NCBI GenBank assembly: GCA_036571765.1
Contig: BROE01000020.1
Coordinates: forward strand, 10,877,461 to 10,941,460
Source: Plecoglossus altivelis
Lineage: Eukaryota > Chordata > Actinopteri > Osmeriformes > Plecoglossidae
DNA: 64,000 nucleotides
Direction of reading: 5' to 3'
This document shows, piece by piece, positions 43,901-49,249 of the stretch. Numbering within the stretch: position 1 is the first letter of the stretch; the number at the start of each line of letters is the position of its first letter. The translations under genes were made by a program, and so were the position numbers. The notes under the pieces were generated by a model, which saw only the letters and a list, made by a program, of their open reading frames with translations, had not been told where the DNA came from and did no database searches.

Positions 43901-46129
43901 AAATTACTGAAAATATACTTTTTATGGCAAGTATGAAATGTTGTAAACTGTTGTAAAAGGAGTCCGTCATGAATATCAATGATGGAAGCATCTAAATGAA
44001 TCTGTTATACATTATATATGTTGTAATTAAAAATGGGTTATTTACATTACTGCCACATGACAGGTCATGTCATGTATCAAAGGTATTTTAACCAAGCTGC
44101 TAATTAAGCATAACTGTTTAGAATACATTTGCTGTTGTTTTTATGATTCAAGGATTCCATCTTACATGTAAATCTGTCCCCATTACAAATCTAAGTGATG
44201 ACATGAATCCCTACGCTAAGCAGATGTTTATGTGTGCTTACAAATAACACACTTGTGTCCATATCACGACATAAATATTTGAATCGGTGTGTGCGCTTGC
44301 TCATGTGTGTAACCTTGCGTGTGAGAGAGCTGAGCCATCCTTCTGGTGAGCATGTGTGTGTGAGACCACCATCCGTTGCAGGAGGGGGACGGCAGGTTGT
44401 GAGTTCAGCAGCAATGGCGATGTTTCAGGCTAGACCATACACAGCAACATGAACTGGAGCAGCGTGAAATATTATTATTTAACCACTGAAAAGAGGCATT
44501 AAGAGAGGCAACACACATTAAAGAATCAAAATGGCCAGTGGTTAGCAGTGAAAGCTTCTCAGTACCTTTAGGGAGCAGGTAACTCCTGTCTCACCCCTAC
44601 ACCCCCTCCTGTCTCACCCTCACACCCCTTCCTGTCTCACCCTCACATCCCCTCCTGTCTCACCCCTACACCCCTCCTGTCTCACCCGCACATCCCCTCC
44701 TATCTCACCCCTACACCCCTTCCTGTCTCACCCTCACATTCCCTCCTGTCTCACCCCTATACCCCCTTCTTTCTCACCCCCACAGCCCCTCCTGTCTCAC
44801 CCTCACATTCTCTCCTGTCTCACCCTCACATCCCCACCTGTCTCACCCTCACATCCTCTCCTGTCTCACCCCTACAGCCCCTCCTGTCTCACCCTCACAA
44901 GTCTCTCTCTGCCATGTTAAGCAGATGCTGCCAGTGGGGATAGGACTCTGGCAGCCACACCAACGATGACTCCGCTAGGAGTCTCAGGAGACAAGACCCA
45001 CGACAAGGACGCGGACCCTGTCACTCACACACACACACACACACACACACAGCTCTCCAGAGGACAACAGGGCACAATGAGGATGAGTGACATTAGTTTA
45101 CCATATGACAACAAGGCTGTTCTGTCAAAGGGATGCCAGGTTGGAGGACAAGTGAATGAAATGGAGGGACGAAAACAAAACCTTGCGCTTCAGAAGTGAC
45201 CTCACAACATTCAGGTTACACATTGATTCTGATGTCATGCTTTTTAAAAGTTTCCTCACACAAACACGCACACTTCTCATTGAGATAAGGGGCTGAAAAC
45301 GATCACCAACCAACTTGGATTGTTATTGGAGGATTGAGTGTGGTGTCTGTCTGTTGGGGTTCAGTCAGACAGTAACCTCAGATCCTGTGCTGTCCCTGTT
45401 TGACTCAGGCTCTTCCAGGACACACCATTCAGCCTCTCTCTAAGCACACAAGTACCACATTTTTACGGTTATGGTGATCATTATTGTCAGTTCATTGTTA
45501 AAGTCCATGAGGGGAAGACCAGTGTGAGCGTTAAACTGTGGTAGAGGACAGATGCTCTGTCACACACACATGCAAACACACACATACACACACACTCATG
45601 CAAACACACACACACACACTCATGCAAACACACATGGACACAAATACAGTAACAGACAAACATACAGGCATGTATACGCACATAAATAAAAGCACACACT
45701 CAGACACACACACACACAATTCCCACAAATTGTAGGAGCATGTGCAGGTAAATGTAATCAACCAGTGTGAACATAAAACACAGACTGAGATAACAGCTTT
45801 TCGGTTGATCTTGTATCGGGGAGCAACTTTCAGTAGGCTTGTTTCAAAATTAATCTTTACATATGTTAAATCCTGCTGATGGCAAAATACACAAATAATT
45901 CATGCTGCTTCAAGCAAAGGAATGATTGAAAGTGTTGTTCATTCCCTCCGTTTTTTGGCCGGACAAACACACACACAAACTTCTACACACTCTCCAACAC
46001 GCAGAAACACACACACGCACACAACGTTGCCTTACCTTCGTTGTTGTTGTTAGTTCCCGCGGTGGCCAGTGCCTGTAGTGATGTAGTCCATAGAAGCAGT
46101 AGAGCTGCAAGCCAATGGTCTGAAGCCAT
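4113..46129 (-). CDS. epha8: EphA8 receptor tyrosine kinase, whole coding span (20 exons)
   Basis: This is a single-pass membrane receptor tyrosine kinase for GPI-anchored ephrin-A ligands, acting in contact-dependent axon and cell guidance. Twenty exons splice in phase to 1,016 residues; human EPHA8 is about 1,005. Order: signal peptide (about 1-24), ephrin-binding domain (about 32-207), cysteine-rich region (about 208-326), FN3-1 (327-about 467), FN3-2 (about 468-562), transmembrane helix (about 571-592), juxtamembrane Tyr626 and Tyr632, kinase (about 650-915), SAM (about 942-1010), C-terminal VHV. Catalytic residues are intact: Gly loop GSGEFG at 658-663, Lys683, HRD 774-776, DFG 794-796, activation-loop Tyr809. 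EphA8 rather than another EphA is supported by the runs TCKETFNLYYYESD, SAEGEWLVPIG and MGRYKDHFAAGGY. Oddities are an exon 3 split in four, a Gly-rich FN3-1 insert and a GC donor. Orthology is from recognition of the family, not a search. Confidence 0.97.
4332..4490 (-). CDS. epha8: epha8 exon 16: kinase-SAM linker and SAM domain, first part
   Basis: 159 bp encode FNSSPLMERAIPDFSS, then NSVDDWLDTIKMGRYKDHFA through LGHVISMNQ. The DWLDTIKMGRY run with its conserved SAM tyrosine identifies the SAM domain. The acceptor is CTTTGTCAG and the donor GTGAGA. Confidence 0.95.
4491..5646 (-). other. epha8: epha8 intron 15-16
   Basis: 1,156 bp with a GA-rich block at about 4500-4720 and a short (CA)n at 5571-5593. 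Nothing else is recognised. Confidence 0.85.
5647..5837 (-). CDS. epha8: epha8 exon 15: end of kinase domain
   Basis: 191 bp encode VIKSVEEGYRLPAPMGCPGA through RNPETLKSMGTLC. It contains the conserved LMLDCWQKDRNERPRFSQIV end of the tyrosine kinase domain. The acceptor tract is UG-rich (GTATGTGTGTGCAG) and the donor is GTGAGA. Confidence 0.95.
5970..6119 (-). CDS. epha8: epha8 exon 14: kinase C-lobe (APE region)
   Basis: 150 bp encode GGKIPIRWTAPEAIAYRKFS through SYGERPYWNLTNRD, with the APE motif and the DVWSYGVVMWEV helix F. Both boundaries are phase 0. The acceptor is TTGGTTCCACAG and the donor GTGAGT. Confidence 0.95.
6178..6222 (+). repeat. (TG)n microsatellite at the exon 13 donor
   Basis: Ends about 11 bp from the last base of exon 13. 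In the transcript it is an (AC)n run directly after the donor. Confidence 0.9.
6233..6442 (-). CDS. epha8: epha8 exon 13: kinase catalytic loop, DFG and activation loop
   Basis: 210 bp, the standard Eph length, encode RHDGQFTIIQLVGVLRGIAA through LEDDPDAAYTTS. The HRDLAARN catalytic loop, DFG and activation-loop Tyr809 are intact. The acceptor is CTTCTGCAG and the donor GTGAGT. The donor runs almost directly into a (TG)n array, which reads (AC)n in the transcript. Confidence 0.95.
6539..6600 (-). CDS. epha8: epha8 exon 12: kinase hinge
   Basis: 62 bp, the standard Eph length, encode KPVMIITEYMENGSLDSFLR, the hinge and gatekeeper region (Thr in ITEYMENGS). The acceptor is TTTCTCTTCAG and the donor AGG|GTGAGC. 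Confidence 0.95.
7329..7514 (-). CDS. epha8: epha8 exon 11: kinase N-lobe with catalytic lysine
   Basis: 186 bp, the standard Eph length, encode EFGEVCYGRMRLPGKRDIPV, then ALKTLKAGYSDKQRRDF through RLEGVVTR. It contains the rest of the Gly loop, the ATP-binding Lys683 and the helix-C Glu (LAEASIM). The acceptor is preceded by a (TG)n run instead of a pyrimidine tract. The donor is A|GTAAGC. Skipping this exon would keep frame (186 = 62 codons) but remove Lys683. Confidence 0.95.
7944..8069 (-). CDS. epha8: epha8 exon 10: juxtamembrane tyrosines and kinase start
   Basis: 126 bp encode SFPDARFYIDPHTYEDP then IEASRIKIEKIIGSG. It carries the two juxtamembrane tyrosines (Tyr626 and Tyr632), which in Eph receptors hold the kinase inactive until phosphorylated and then recruit SH2 proteins. 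It ends in the glycine-rich loop. The acceptor is TTATTTTAG and the donor G|GTAAAA. Confidence 0.95.
8408..8475 (-). CDS. epha8: epha8 exon 9: juxtamembrane segment
   Basis: 68 bp encode HCGYSKAFQDSDEEKTHYQNGH, the EphA8-type juxtamembrane stretch. The acceptor is TGCGTTACAG. The donor G|GTGTGT is non-consensus but gives the correct join to exon 10 (H-V-S-F-P-D-A-R). Confidence 0.92.
9244..9340 (-). CDS. epha8: epha8 exon 8: transmembrane segment
   Basis: 97 bp encode PLRYSSMTIVWICLALVCGL then VTFLAAVICRKR, a hydrophobic helix of about 22 residues followed by a basic stop-transfer sequence. The exon ends CG, which joins A|CACTGT of exon 9 to give RKRHCGYSKAF. The donor is GCAAGG, so this is a GC-AG intron; no GT donor nearby restores the frame. 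Confidence 0.92.
9640..9862 (+). repeat. CA-rich and (GAGACA)n compound repeat
   Basis: CA-rich units followed by GAGAGAGAGACAGAGAGAG, in the intron between exons 7 and 8. Confidence 0.85.
10564..10610 (+). mobile_element. truncated tRNA-derived SINE head
   Basis: The run CAGTGGTTTGAGCATTTGCC then TGCTAATCAAGGGGTC matches the 5' half of a tRNA-like SINE head (D-arm and anticodon arm). No B box or tail follows. It stops about 25 bp before exon 7, in its downstream intron. Confidence 0.4.
10636..10798 (-). CDS. epha8: epha8 exon 7: FN3 repeat 2, second part
   Basis: 163 bp encode DNELQSYSTLKAKGTSARVS through SQNVEIQTGKA. The GLKPGTRYIFQVRARTSAGC run is the conserved F-G region of Eph FN3-2. 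The acceptor is a long CT tract ending CTCTCAG. The donor is G|GTCAGA, weak at +3. Confidence 0.95.
10801..10856 (+). repeat. (GA)n tract forming the exon 7 pyrimidine tract
   Basis: GAGAGAGAGGGCGGGAGAGA on the plus strand. In the transcript it is the CU-rich polypyrimidine tract immediately before exon 7. Confidence 0.85.
11203..11327 (-). CDS. epha8: epha8 exon 6: FN3 repeat 2, first part
   Basis: 125 bp, the standard Eph length, encode PSQVIAIRQENASQNSV through ILEYDIKYYEK. The WHEPDQPNG and EYDIKYYEK motifs are diagnostic of the second Eph FN3 domain. The acceptor is TCTATAG and the donor AAG|GTACCC. Confidence 0.95.
11496..11915 (-). CDS. epha8: epha8 exon 5: FN3 repeat 1 with Gly-rich insert
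   Basis: 420 bp encode residues 327-466, from PPSAPVNVISSVNGTS to YTSVNITTNQ. The equivalent exon of most EphA genes is about 336 bp. The 84-bp excess falls between PCEDC and RFVPQQ, as a Gly/Ser/Thr-rich stretch at about residues 381-410. N-glycosylation sequons NGTS, NYTF and NITT are present. The acceptor is ATTTGGCAG and the donor G|GTAAGG. Confidence 0.94.
12163..12421 (+). repeat. 29-31 bp minisatellite abutting the exon 4 donor
   Basis: About eight to nine copies of a unit built on GTACTGATGTGTGTGTCGGG plus TTGGAGTGT. The array runs into the donor of exon 4. On the transcribed strand each unit carries CA(C/T)RTCAGTACA, so the splice-site sequence itself is part of the repeat unit. Confidence 0.85.
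12421..12576 (-). CDS. epha8: epha8 exon 4: EGF-like cysteine-rich exon
   Basis: 156 bp, the standard Eph length, encode ACEVGFYKPAAGDGPCGKCP through SDPPAAACTR with six cysteines. The acceptor is CTGCTCCCAG preceded by a C-rich tract. The donor is C|GTCAGT, with C rather than A/G at +3. The donor lies at the edge of a tandem minisatellite that contains further copies of the same donor sequence. Confidence 0.95.
13826..13884 (+). repeat. (GGAA)n/(GGGA)n tract
   Basis: GGAGGGAGGGAGGAAGGGAA-type repeat in intron 3d-4. Confidence 0.85.
14080..14210. promoter_or_regulatory. candidate neural enhancer segment with SOX-POU composite site
   Basis: At 14122-14136 the sequence ATTTGCATTACAATG is, on the minus strand, CATTGTAATGCAAAT, one mismatch from the classical SOX-POU composite CATTGTTATGCAAAT. 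AT-rich homeodomain-type sequence (AATCTTAATAG) adjoins it. Function is inferred from the motif alone. Confidence 0.35.
14617..15252 (+). repeat. 11-bp minisatellite (CCTCACAGCAG)n
   Basis: About 58 tandem copies, with variants CCTCACTGCAG, CCTCACACAAG and CCTCACAACAG. Near 15100-15210 the array includes larger units with CACATCCTGCCACACAG. Because 11 is not a multiple of 3 and the unit has no stop in any frame, long reading frames appear in all three plus-strand frames; these are not genes. Confidence 0.95.
16500..16760. promoter_or_regulatory. candidate enhancer: SOX/FOX and homeodomain site cluster
   Basis: Contains CTTTGTAAACAAAG (16547-16560; inverted SOX half sites around a FOX GTAAACA core), a 15-bp perfect palindrome ATCAATTTAATTGAT (16594-16608), GTAATTACTAATCAAAG (about 16671-16687), GGTTAATGAG and GTTAATTATCC. 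It is free of microsatellites in an intron full of them, as expected of constrained non-coding DNA. Confidence 0.35.
16803..16870 (+). repeat. G-rich minisatellite (GGGGGACAGGAGGACA type)
   Basis: Four to five imperfect units of GGGGGACAGGAGGACA, directly beside the homeodomain-site cluster at 16500-16760. The G runs could form a G-quadruplex on the plus strand. Confidence 0.7.
17072..17482 (+). repeat. about 38-bp minisatellite
   Basis: About eleven copies of AAGGCAGGCAGGAAGAGAGG plus CAGGCAGAGGAGGAACAC, with small variants. It produces stop-free frames in several registers, which are not genes. Confidence 0.9.
18590..18835 (+). repeat. CA and CT-rich low-complexity tract
   Basis: A (CT)n/(CA)n run followed by CTCCTCTCC-type repeats, a long pyrimidine strand. 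Confidence 0.75.
18957..19464 (+). repeat. compound CA repeat (ACACACATGTACACACATAGAC type)
   Basis: About 500 bp of interleaved ACACAC, ATGTACAC and ATAGACAC units, a decayed higher-order microsatellite. Confidence 0.9.
19895..19978 (+). repeat. (TG)n microsatellite
   Basis: Interrupted TG/GTGTGC repeat. Confidence 0.85.
20505..20752 (+). repeat. (TG)n and (GA)n compound microsatellite
   Basis: A TG run, a pure GA run (about 20542-20572) and a long TG/GTGCG tract. Confidence 0.9.
21590..21745 (+). repeat. (CT)n-rich tract
   Basis: CTCTCT runs with CCCT interruptions. On the gene's strand it is GA-rich. Confidence 0.85.
22343..22474 (+). repeat. about 41-bp tandem repeat, three copies
   Basis: Three near-identical units of CTGCGTGACTCCAGTCAGTG plus TGTCCCAGTATGGGTGTGTGT. 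Confidence 0.85.
22842..22945 (+). repeat. (TG)n microsatellite
   Basis: Long TG tracts (about 22872-22930 nearly pure), split by the short unit CTTTCCATG. Confidence 0.9.
23361..23676 (-). CDS. epha8: epha8 exon 3d: end of ephrin-binding domain, start of cysteine-rich region
   Basis: 316 bp encode VRGVGPLSRRGFYLAFQDIG through GRCVCSAGFEEHRETCV. It carries the GACIALTSVRVYYKRC end of the ligand-binding domain and the first Cys-rich (sushi-like) part, with SAEGEWLVPIG typical of EphA8. The acceptor is a UG-repeat tract ending GTGTGCAG; the donor is G|GTGAGT. Together the four exon 3 fragments are 664 bp. Confidence 0.95.
23677..24175 (-). other. epha8: epha8 extra intron between exons 3c and 3d (499 bp)
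   Basis: Interrupts GAG|GTG at an AG|G site, phase 0. The donor is GTACAC and the acceptor a UG tract ending GTGTGCAG. The interior is (TG)n with three tandem copies (about 23801, 23883 and 23943) of a unit containing TTTGAATGACAGATTTTCTG. Confidence 0.88.
24176..24325 (-). CDS. epha8: epha8 exon 3c: ephrin-binding domain, third fragment
   Basis: 150 bp encode ETFNLYYYESDRAVGSAIRE through GVRRLKLNTE, including the IDTIAADESFTG segment typical of EphA receptors. The acceptor is GTCAATCTCAG and the donor GAG|GTACAC, with phase 0 on both sides. A (TG)n-rich intron of 499 bp follows. Confidence 0.93.
24326..24759 (-). other. epha8: epha8 extra intron between exons 3b and 3c (434 bp)
   Basis: Interrupts TGC AAG|GAA ACA, phase 0. 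The donor is GTACCA and the acceptor GTCAATCTCAG. About 240 bp of it is a CT-rich strand (GGAGAG-rich in the transcript). Confidence 0.88.
24510..24750 (+). repeat. CT-rich tract
   Basis: CCCTCCCTCCTTCTCCTCT-type repeats inside the extra intron between exons 3b and 3c. Confidence 0.85.
24760..24903 (-). CDS. epha8: epha8 exon 3b: ephrin-binding domain, second fragment
   Basis: 144 bp encode VCNVMSPSQNNWLRSGWIPR through NSMPGVLGTCK, the central strands of the ligand-binding domain. The acceptor is TTTACACAG and the donor AAG|GTACCA, with phase 0 on both sides. The family runs YQ|VCNVM and TCK|ETF show that the exon is bounded by real junctions inside a normally continuous exon. Confidence 0.93.
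24904..25017 (-). other. epha8: epha8 extra intron between exons 3a and 3b (114 bp)
   Basis: Interrupts TAC CAG|GTG TGT, phase 0. The length is a multiple of three and the intron has no stop in the gene frame, so retention would add 38 residues. CAGGTGTGT is present at both ends. Confidence 0.88.
25018..25071 (-). CDS. epha8: epha8 exon 3a: ephrin-binding domain, first fragment
   Basis: 54 bp encode WDAINEMDEYFTPIHTYQ, directly continuing exon 2 (HG|WDAINE). The acceptor is CGCTGTAG and the donor CAG|GTGTGT, a weak non-consensus donor. In other Eph genes I know this sequence is the first part of an uninterrupted 664-bp exon. Both boundaries are phase 0. Confidence 0.92.
25086..25142 (+). repeat. 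(GA)n microsatellite
   Basis: A pure GA run of about 40 bp just upstream (in gene sense) of exon 3a. In the transcript it gives a CU-rich tract about 15-70 nt before the acceptor. Confidence 0.9.
25299..25436 (+). repeat. about 38-bp tandem repeat, four copies
   Basis: Four units built on CCAGCCAACATGAGTGAGAT plus GGTCTGATGCAGTA. Confidence 0.85.
25644..25680 (-). mobile_element. LINE 3' tail fragment
   Basis: On the minus strand it reads TTTGCTGTTGCACCGGGATT then AATAAAGCGTTATG, the kind of CR1/L2/Rex-type LINE 3' end common in fish. No upstream reverse-transcriptase sequence is recognised. Confidence 0.4.
27643..27769 (+). repeat. (GA)n/(GGGAGA)n tract
   Basis: Purine-only run in intron 2. 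Confidence 0.9.
27893..28001 (+). repeat. CA repeat with CACGTGCATA/CATGCA units
   Basis: Higher-order array of (CA)n alternating with ACGTGC and ATGC. Confidence 0.85.
28847..28955 (+). mobile_element. tRNA-Cys-derived SINE copy
   Basis: The head resembles a tRNA-Cys gene: an A box TGGTTCAGTGG at 28855-28865, anticodon-loop sequence CTGACTGCAGATC (GCA), and a B box GGTTCAATTCC at 28896-28906. The tail, TTTGGATTAAAAGCATCCGC followed by TAAA, matches the conserved 3' tail of many teleost SINEs (consensus near GGATAAAAGCGTCTGCTAAA). It lacks a CCA end and a clean acceptor stem, so it is a SINE rather than a tRNA gene. It lies in epha8 intron 2, antisense to the gene. Confidence 0.75.
29370..29475 (+). 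repeat. (GGAT)n tetranucleotide repeat
   Basis: GATGGATGGATGG with GGGT and GGAC variants. Confidence 0.85.
29880..29997 (+). repeat. about 30-bp minisatellite (GTGTGTTAGAGAGAGTGTG type)
   Basis: Four imperfect units combining a TG run with TTAGAGAGAGT. Confidence 0.8.
30781..30885 (+). repeat. (CCTG)n tetranucleotide array
   Basis: Twenty-one uninterrupted CCTG units (30781-30864), then imperfect units to about 30885. In the epha8 transcript this is (CAGG)n, in intron 2. Confidence 0.95.
31845..31960. promoter_or_regulatory. candidate TALE (Meis-type) element
   Basis: A perfect inverted repeat TGACAG-GAG-CTGTCA at 31857-31871 presents two Meis/TGIF core sites. Further downstream is GAGACAGCTAGCCATCACTA. 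Mouse EphA8 has been reported to be controlled by TALE homeobox factors in the midbrain, which makes the site plausible but not proven. Confidence 0.3.
31955..31994 (+). repeat. (CA)n microsatellite
   Basis: Pure CA run of about 40 bp in intron 2. Confidence 0.9.
32470..32810. promoter_or_regulatory. candidate conserved non-coding block in intron 2
   Basis: Non-repetitive, with CCAAT motifs in both directions (ACCAATCA, TGATTGGC), homeodomain cores (AGTTAATTGC, GCTAATTAAC), a short hairpin CATCACA-TCC-TGTGATG at 32578-32594 and a TGACGT core. A 190-codon gene-strand frame (32411-32983) spans it but resembles no protein family. Confidence 0.3.
33177..33241 (-). CDS. epha8: epha8 coding exon 2: start of ephrin-binding domain
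   Basis: This 65-bp exon has the invariant length of Eph exon 2. It encodes VNLLDTSSISGDWGWQSYPLHG, the first strand of the ligand-binding domain. The acceptor is TTTTCGCAG and the donor GTAAGC. It lies between introns of 12.8 kb (5') and 8.1 kb (3'), the usual Eph arrangement of long 5' introns. Confidence 0.95.
33525..33680 (+). repeat. GGA-rich purine tract
   Basis: GGAGGAGGGGAGGA-type repeats about 300 bp upstream of exon 2 in gene sense, giving a pyrimidine-rich transcript. Confidence 0.8.
34090..34660 (+). repeat. CT-rich tract with CTCTGCCATCGCTCTCCTCC units
   Basis: Diverged tandem units of about 36 bp within a pyrimidine-rich strand (clearest 34385-34650). Confidence 0.75.
35095..35160. 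promoter_or_regulatory. octamer flanked by inverted CCAAT sequences
   Basis: TCACCAATA (35102-35110) and its exact complement TATTGGTGA (35138-35146) flank ATTTGCAT, a POU octamer, at 35131-35138. It lies in intron 1, about 1.9 kb upstream of exon 2 in gene sense. Confidence 0.25.
38825..39190 (+). repeat. minisatellite (GAGAGGAGAGGGATGGTGTG type)
   Basis: About sixteen units of 20-30 bp alternating GGCTGTGGAGAGGAGAGGGA and TGGTGTGAGGAGAGGAGA. Stop-free frames here are artefacts. Confidence 0.9.
41447..41650 (+). mobile_element. degenerate tRNA-derived SINE
   Basis: A perfect B box GGTTCAAATCC lies at 41508-41518, preceded by a damaged A-box-like GGTGGTTCCCAGAG. About 100 bp further on is the tail AGGTAAAAATCACTCGCTAA, a diverged form of the teleost SINE tail seen at 28921-28945. 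In intron 1, antisense to epha8. Confidence 0.55.
41795..42262 (+). repeat. minisatellite (GGGATCAGGGACAGTAGCAC type)
   Basis: About eighteen units of 24-27 bp with GATCAGGGACAGTAGCACAG plus GTCTGG/AACCAG variants, in intron 1. Confidence 0.9.
44575..44912 (+). repeat. 24-bp minisatellite (CTCCTGTCTCACCCTCACATC type)
   Basis: About fourteen units of CTCCTGTCTCACCCCTACAC plus CCC with variants, about 1.1 kb downstream of exon 1. Confidence 0.9.
45557..45720 (+). repeat. CA-rich compound microsatellite
   Basis: CACACA with CATGCAAACACA units, about 300-500 bp downstream of exon 1. Confidence 0.85.
46036..46129 (-). CDS. epha8: epha8 coding exon 1: start codon and signal peptide
   Basis: 94 coding bases encode residues 1-31 plus one base of codon 32. 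The ATG (46129-46127) sits in a good Kozak context, CACCATGG. A short polar N-terminus (MASDHW) is followed by a hydrophobic core LAALLLLW and a small-residue cleavage region LQALATAG, a typical secretory signal peptide. The exon ends with four AAC codons (Asn4), a small trinucleotide repeat, then GAA G and the donor GTAAGG. The phase-1 junction joins G|TG to make the Val of EVNLLD. The transcription start is not determined. Confidence 0.93.
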
Positions 46130-47381
46130 GGTGCTGACTAACACACACACACACACTAGCGATCCCTCTCTTCCTCTCTCCTCTCACTCCCTCACTCTCA
46201 CTCTCCCGCTCTGCCTCTTGCTTCCTCTCTCTGCTTCCCAGTGTCTGAGCCGGCACAGAAAGCATGTGTGTGTGAAGGAGAGTGTGTGTGTGAGGGCTGC
46301 GAGCTCATTGGGCTAGAGTTAGAGACAGCCTCTGTGGCTCTCAGTCTGTCTGCTCTCTCTCTCTCTCTCTTACGCACGCACACATAGACATACATGCACA
46401 CTCACCAAGCAGCCAGGGGGAGGAACAAACCAGTCTATCACACTCCTTGCAGCCAATTAGAATGCGCAATTTGGCAAGTCCTCTAACCAAATATTCTCAT
46501 CATAACACACCTGCTCATTCTCTCAATCTGTCTGACCAACACATCCTCTCTGAGGAGTTCCAGCCCTCATAGACCATAACGCTCCCCCCGCTCTCGCTCT
46601 CTCTCTTTATCTCTGTATCTCTCCTTTTCTCTCTCTCCAGTCACTCTCTCTCATCCCTTGTTTGCGTGTCTCCCAAAATGTTCTCTCTACCACAATCTAG
46701 CTCTGTATAAATGTAAGGATGCACATCCAGGGTGTTTGAGTCCACAGAGTAAACAATAAACACACATTGTTACAGTAAGTGTGTGAATATTTCATGGACG
46801 CACTGTTCAATCCAATGTTCTTCATGGAGGTTATCGGATCCAGTTCATATCCTGGGGTGTTAATTGGTCTCTGAGACTTGGGGACAGTGATCACATAATC
46901 AGATTATTGATTTCTGTCAGTGTTCGACTGTACATCATCAACAAAATATTTGTTTGTGATCGTTTGAGAGTGCGTGTGTCTGTGTGGGTCTCATTCAAGG
47001 GCAACGATCAGGTATGGATTCCCTTCAGGAGAAGTTGGCAGACCCATCGCACTGCGCCTCATCTGACCGGTTGTTCCGAGTCAGACGGGTGTCTGATACC
47101 AGAGAGCGTCACGCTGGCCAGCTGACGGGAGTTGAGCTGCAGGCTCAGGGATCCAGACATGCACAGCACAGACCAGGGAACGCTGGGGTACTCACGCAGA
47201 AACTGGAGGATGCCGTGTCACATCCTGTTCTGCTCTGCTGAGTCGGTATGTGCGGTGGTCAGTCCTCATCTCACTCATCTCATCCCCCATCTCTTTTGGA
47301 TGCTGTGATGACTCTGCGAGGGGAGGAGGAGGGGGGGGGTGATGCTGTTTGTTAGTTTTGTTTTGTAATGTTTTTTCTTAC

Positions 47382-47425
47382 TGCTGCACAACCAATTGCC
47401 CCTTCAGGGACAAATACAGTTTTAC
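47382..47425 (+). mobile_element. LINE 3' tail fragment
   Basis: TGCTGCACAACCAATTGCCC then CTTCAGGGACAAATACAG has the teleost LINE tail pattern. It closely matches a second copy in opposite orientation at 61660-61700. The 46984-47241 open frame just upstream may be older retroelement sequence, but I see no diagnostic motif. Confidence 0.5.
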
Positions 47426-47499
47426 TTCACTTCCTGCACAGAAAGTCAGGGAAACCTGTTTGAGGATGTGAAGTGTCCCCTGTACATGCAGCTGGCCTG

Positions 47500-47567
47500 A
47501 GGAAGAGAGGGAGGAAGAGAGGGGGGGTGGAAAGAGATACAGATAGAGATAGAGAGGGATGGTGAGT

Positions 47568-47598
<31 letters not shown>

Positions 47599-47740
47599 AG
47601 AGAGAGAGGGGAGGAGGGGTGGAGGAGAGGATGGTGGGGGTGGAGGAGAGGAAGATGGGGCTGGAGGAGAAGATAGTGGGGGGATGGAGGAGAGAGGGAA
47701 GGATGGAGGAGAAGATGGAGAGAGGGGAGAAGGAGAGGAG
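47500..47740 (+). repeat. GA-rich purine tract
   Basis: (GA)n followed by GGAGGAGAGGATGGTGGGG-type units. Confidence 0.85.
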
Positions 47741-48664
47741 TTTCAATGCCAAATGCAGAGAGTGGTGCGTTTGCCAAACCCTTCCCCCCATGTAGGGAAC
47801 ACAGGGGGGGTCTGTGTGAGTATAATGGTCCCCCCTCATCATGTGCAGGGTGCCTAGTGCCTACGTGCAGCATCAGATTGCTAACACACACATATATGAA
47901 CATCTTGAAGGAGATATTGCCATTAAGCAAATTTGGTCAGTCTTTGGGATTGTGTGTGTAGTTGTGCTCTCAGGTAGCCAAATGAACCCTTTTTTGTTTC
48001 TGTGTTTTGTGTTTCTGTGTTTAGTATGTGTGTATGTCATGTCAATGCTGCAGCACTCTCCTCTCTGCAAGGCTACCCTGGGTTTTTACACGGCACCAAA
48101 AAACAGGCCCAAACTTTGCCGATCATTAGCAGTGGTTTCAGTTTCCAGTATTGCGCACGGGCTCATAGTTCTGTGTGTGGAGAGAGCCGCACAGTCTGCC
48201 TCTGCCACACAATCAATTCTTCTCTCAGCCTCATTCAGTTCCACAGTCTTCATCAGTACACGAGGCCGACGATTCCTCGCTTTGATAAACAGGCGGTGGG
48301 TCTTACGGTAAGAGTGTTAATGGTGCTGTTGTCATTCAGCTGGAAGATGCTGATGAGCAAAGTGGAGGAGCCAAGAAAGCTGCAATGGAAGAGTGAAGTT
48401 ATAAATAGGATGACTGGGATTCAGACTGGGGAAACATCTTATGGTGTGAGAGGTATCAGTTAGGATGTGAGAGTGTGTGTGTGTTCATGTGCATGTGTGT
48501 GTGTCCTGGTCAAAATACCACAGCTTATTAAATCTTACTTTCAAAGCTCCAGACTTTATTCTTGTGTGGTGTTGTTTACAGGACATAGGTAAAGTACACT
48601 CTGATATTCACCCTTGTGAAGTATAATAGGGAAGAGTAGTGAGGAGAAGCAGAGAATAGATTGT

Positions 48665-48748
<84 letters not shown>

Positions 48749-48781
48749 ATGCGTGTGTATGTGTGTGTGTGTGTGTGTGTA
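48665..48781 (+). repeat. (TG)n microsatellite
   Basis: An almost uninterrupted TG array of about 115 bp, one of the longest in the window. Confidence 0.95.
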
Positions 48782-49249
48782 TGGATGCACAAGACAATCC
48801 CCCATGACAGTCATGTAAATACATTCACAGGGACTCACCTGGGGGGGTCTGTGGGCAGCAGTTGGCATGGTAACCTTGAGTGTGTGTTTGTGTGTGTGTG
48901 TGTGTTTGTGTGTAGGGGGCAGATGGAAGGGGTCAGTGTGTAGTCCTGTGTCGCTGGGCTTGCTGGTGGATGTTGGCTAAATATAACCCAGCAGTGACAG
49001 AGTTGTTATAGTCTTCTGACAGCTAGGGGTGCTGCACCAGTCAAATTCAACATCAACTCACACAGTCACATATCACCATCTTAATATAGAGTAAACACTG
49101 TACCGATTGTAGAGGACAGAACTTGCTAGTGATCGTAACGAGAGAGGGGGTTAGTGAGTGGAGTGGATTTCTCTGTATCATTAGGGTCAATAAGGGGTCT
49201 CAAATAAGGGGTCTCACTGGAACGAAACTGATAGGATTTCTCCTATTGT

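Larger units (their letters stand above)
33242..46035 (-). other. epha8: epha8 intron 1 (12.8 kb)
   Basis: The longest intron. It carries CT/GA blocks (33525-34660), three minisatellites (38825-39190, 41795-42262, 44575-44912), a SINE relic (41447-41650) and an AT-rich, microsatellite-poor stretch at 42300-44250 in which I see no gene. No coding exon is recognised on either strand. Confidence 0.85.

Noticed and set aside
47841..48311. 156-codon plus-strand frame
   Set aside because: No recognisable domain and no splice or promoter context; it overlaps ordinary non-coding sequence.
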